From Chryseobacterium pennae (lineage in GTDB: Bacteria > Bacteroidota > Bacteroidia > Flavobacteriales > Weeksellaceae): a stretch of DNA of 64,000 nucleotides. The position numbers and the translations under genes are program-made. The DNA is taken from NCBI RefSeq assembly GCF_003385515.1, contig NZ_QNVT01000003.1, forward strand, positions 1 to 64,000, read 5' to 3'. Position 1 is the stretch's first letter, and every line of letters starts with the position of its first letter. Shown piece after piece: positions 62,598-64,000 of this stretch. Under the pieces are notes generated by a model, which saw only the letters and a program-made list of their open reading frames with translations, searched no databases and had not been told where the DNA came from.

Positions 62598-63452
62598 ATG
62601 CATATGAGAATAAAATTCATCTTTTTGTCTTTATTATTATTCAGTTTTGCGAATTCTCAGATTATTTCCGGCAAAATTATTTCTAACGAAAATAACCAGG
62701 TGATTTCTTACGCAAGAATTGGAGTTGAAAATGAAAATATTGGAGCACTTACAGATGAAAATGGAAATTATAGCATTGACGTATCCAATATTGATAAATC
62801 TAAGAAAATAATTGTTCAATTAGGTGGTTATAACTCTTTTGAACAAAATATCAAAGACTTTATCAATTCAAATAATCATACTATTATTCTTAAAGAAAAA
62901 GTTAACGAAATTGCTGAATTAAAATTAACTCCAAAAACTTTTGAAAGTAAAAATATTGGAGTCAAATCAAAAGCAAAGAATATGCTGTATGGATTTAGCT
63001 CGAATGGCTCTAATCAAGCAGCTTATAAGGAATTTGCAATCCCATTTTCAAACAAAAAAAAAGTAAAAATTGAGAAAATACACCTTAATATAGCAAAGTT
63101 TAAAACAGATAAGCCAATCGTTCTCAATTTCAATGTTTATTCTAAAAAAGATAAACAGCCTGGAACGTCTATTCTTTTGGAAAATCTCAGCACAGAAATA
63201 AAGGGAGATAAAATCATAGACGGGACATTTACTTTTGACTTAAATGATTATTCTGTTTGGGTTGATAAAGAAGATTTTTATGTTTCTGTACAGGTTATGA
63301 GTGGATTTAAAGGCGATTTTGGTTTTAGTGCTGCACTATTAAGAACTGTTTTTGAAAGAAATTTTTATAGCAATTGGGAAAAAATATCTGCGGGAAGCCC
63401 AGCAATTAATATTGATGTGAAAATTGAAAAAGAAAAGAAGCCTGCAACATAG
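62598..63452 (+). CDS. Secreted protein with carboxypeptidase-regulatory-like domain
   Basis: The 284-residue protein (282 from ATG 62604) has a signal peptide (FIFLSLLLFSFANSQ). Residues about 20-95 form a carboxypeptidase-D regulatory-like beta-sandwich (GKIISNENNQVISYARIGVE, LTDENGNYSID, VNEIAELKL). The rest is a second beta-rich domain with KKKVKIEKIHLNIAKFKTDK, LNFNVYSKKDKQPGTSILLE and FTFDLNDYSVWVDKEDFYVS. Unlike most such N-terminal domains there is no outer-membrane barrel. It may be a periplasmic or surface adaptor. I do not recognise a specific function. Confidence 0.72.
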   Translation: MHMRIKFIFLSLLLFSFANSQIISGKIISNENNQVISYARIGVENENIGALTDENGNYSIDVSNIDKSKKIIVQLGGYNSFEQNIKDFINSNNHTIILKEKVNEIAELKLTPKTFESKNIGVKSKAKNMLYGFSSNGSNQAAYKEFAIPFSNKKKVKIEKIHLNIAKFKTDKPIVLNFNVYSKKDKQPGTSILLENLSTEIKGDKIIDGTFTFDLNDYSVWVDKEDFYVSVQVMSGFKGDFGFSAALLRTVFERNFYSNWEKISAGSPAINIDVKIEKEKKPAT

Positions 63453-63719
63453 TTTTATTATCATAGCTTGTGAGAAGATTTATGTAACCCATTGTTAAGG
63501 CATTATATACAACTGATCGATACAGATGTCAAAACGCTAAAAGGTTCAGGTGTACTGAAGACGCACTCTGAAGAAGTAATTAACATTTAGTTATTGTTAT
63601 TAATCTTTTTATATATATAAAAGAGTATTTATTTTGAACTACTATTAATACTGATGAATTAATTATTTGTCTATATTTACTGTGCTTTTTTTTCGATATG
63701 TTTTTATTAGCAAAATAAT

Positions 63720-64000
63720 ATGAAGTATATTTTTTGTTTCTATTTATGTTTTATAAGTCTTTTTGTAGCAGGTGCTGAAACCTCATTCTCATTACCATAC
63801 TCAGGAAAGGTTAAAACAAGTTTTTCTCCATCCTTCACTTTATTTAATGATCCTCAGAAAGAAGCAAATGATATTAATTATTTGTTGAATCAGGCCGATA
63901 GTCTTATGTTCAGAGATTATAAAAGATCTTTAAACTATGCCAGAAAAGCTAGTCTGCTTGCTGAAAAAAACGGCGATTCTGAAAAAAAAGCCCTAGCTTA
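63720..64000 (+). CDS. TPR-containing protein, 3' truncated by window end
   Basis: The frame starts MKYIFCFYLCFISLFVAGAE, a signal peptide, and remains open to the window edge (93 residues). The end of the visible part, INYLLNQADSLMFRDYKRSL plus NYARKASLLAEKNGDSEKK, is a TPR-like helix pair. In Chryseobacterium relatives such starts often belong to TPR-linked membrane sensors (histidine kinases or AraC-type regulators), but nothing visible decides this. The 267-base gap before it holds no gene and only a weak TATATTTA promoter-like site. Confidence 0.65.
   Translation, partial: MKYIFCFYLCFISLFVAGAETSFSLPYSGKVKTSFSPSFTLFNDPQKEANDINYLLNQADSLMFRDYKRSLNYARKASLLAEKNGDSEKKALA

Overview
The window is chromosomal DNA from a flavobacterium of the Chryseobacterium/Elizabethkingia type (Bacteroidota). 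Evidence seen in the sequence: strongly AT-rich composition; many copies of the Bacteroidota promoter -7 element TAnnTTTG with short leaders; outer-membrane beta-barrel proteins with carboxypeptidase-regulatory-like N-termini; type IX secretion (T9SS) C-terminal sorting domains; HYC_CC_PP-type and DUF3060 proteins. No rRNA, tRNA, CRISPR array, transposase or phage gene was seen. The genus is inferred from general protein style, not from a search.

Layout. 1-5.4 kb: tail of an unknown gene, polA, and a leftward block with an SH3-like lipoprotein, a PP2C-type phosphatase, a small conserved protein and an orphan Imm22-type immunity gene. 5.6-7.6 kb: an mgtC-like gene running straight into a WYL regulator that has lost its N-terminus, then a DinB-family gene with a perfect palindrome in its promoter. 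7.7-13.1 kb: a lipoprotein, a TonB-dependent receptor, and a run of cobalamin adenosyltransferase, TPR protein and thiamine pyrophosphokinase. 13.4-17.7 kb: secreted tyrosine phosphatase, arginine decarboxylase (speA), HAD phosphatase and agmatinase (speB), giving the arginine-agmatine-putrescine route. 17.8-20.9 kb: Ada-like methyltransferase/regulator, a tail-anchored protein with a ParB-like DGHHK motif, and AlkB (alkylation repair). 21-36 kb: CocE/S15 hydrolase, two outer-membrane beta-barrel proteins, BON lipoproteins, a dicarboxylate symporter with a PhyH-type dioxygenase, a TIMP-like secreted protein, a detached hexosaminidase C-terminal domain, and the Fe-S proteins Mrp and NifU-like. 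36.2-42.8 kb: a leftward RND metal-efflux locus (HYC_CC_PP protein, TolC, RND pump, adaptor, Cys-rich lipoprotein), probably for copper. 42.9-48.7 kb: barstar-like immunity protein, DUF3060 protein, a large T9SS-exported choice-of-anchor-I protein, and an epimerase translationally coupled to a 49-aa membrane protein. 48.7-51.7 kb: ppk1-ppx polyphosphate operon. 51.8-60.3 kb: a polymorphic-toxin module. 60.5-64 kb: dnaK, a secreted protein and a partial TPR protein.

The most interesting unit is 51.8-60.3 kb: an HTH regulator transcribed divergently from a small secreted protein with a T9SS-like tail and a YD motif, a 2154-residue SpvB/FG-GAP/RHS protein ending in a type-23-like toxin domain, and an overlapping small secreted protein that is the natural immunity candidate. 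A 10-bp inverted repeat sits in the regulator's promoter. Two further orphan immunity genes (Imm22 and barstar types) lie elsewhere in the window.

Intergenic DNA carries at least five families of dispersed repeats (four short families with two copies each, and a MITE-like palindromic family with three copies) and a 7-bp microsatellite.
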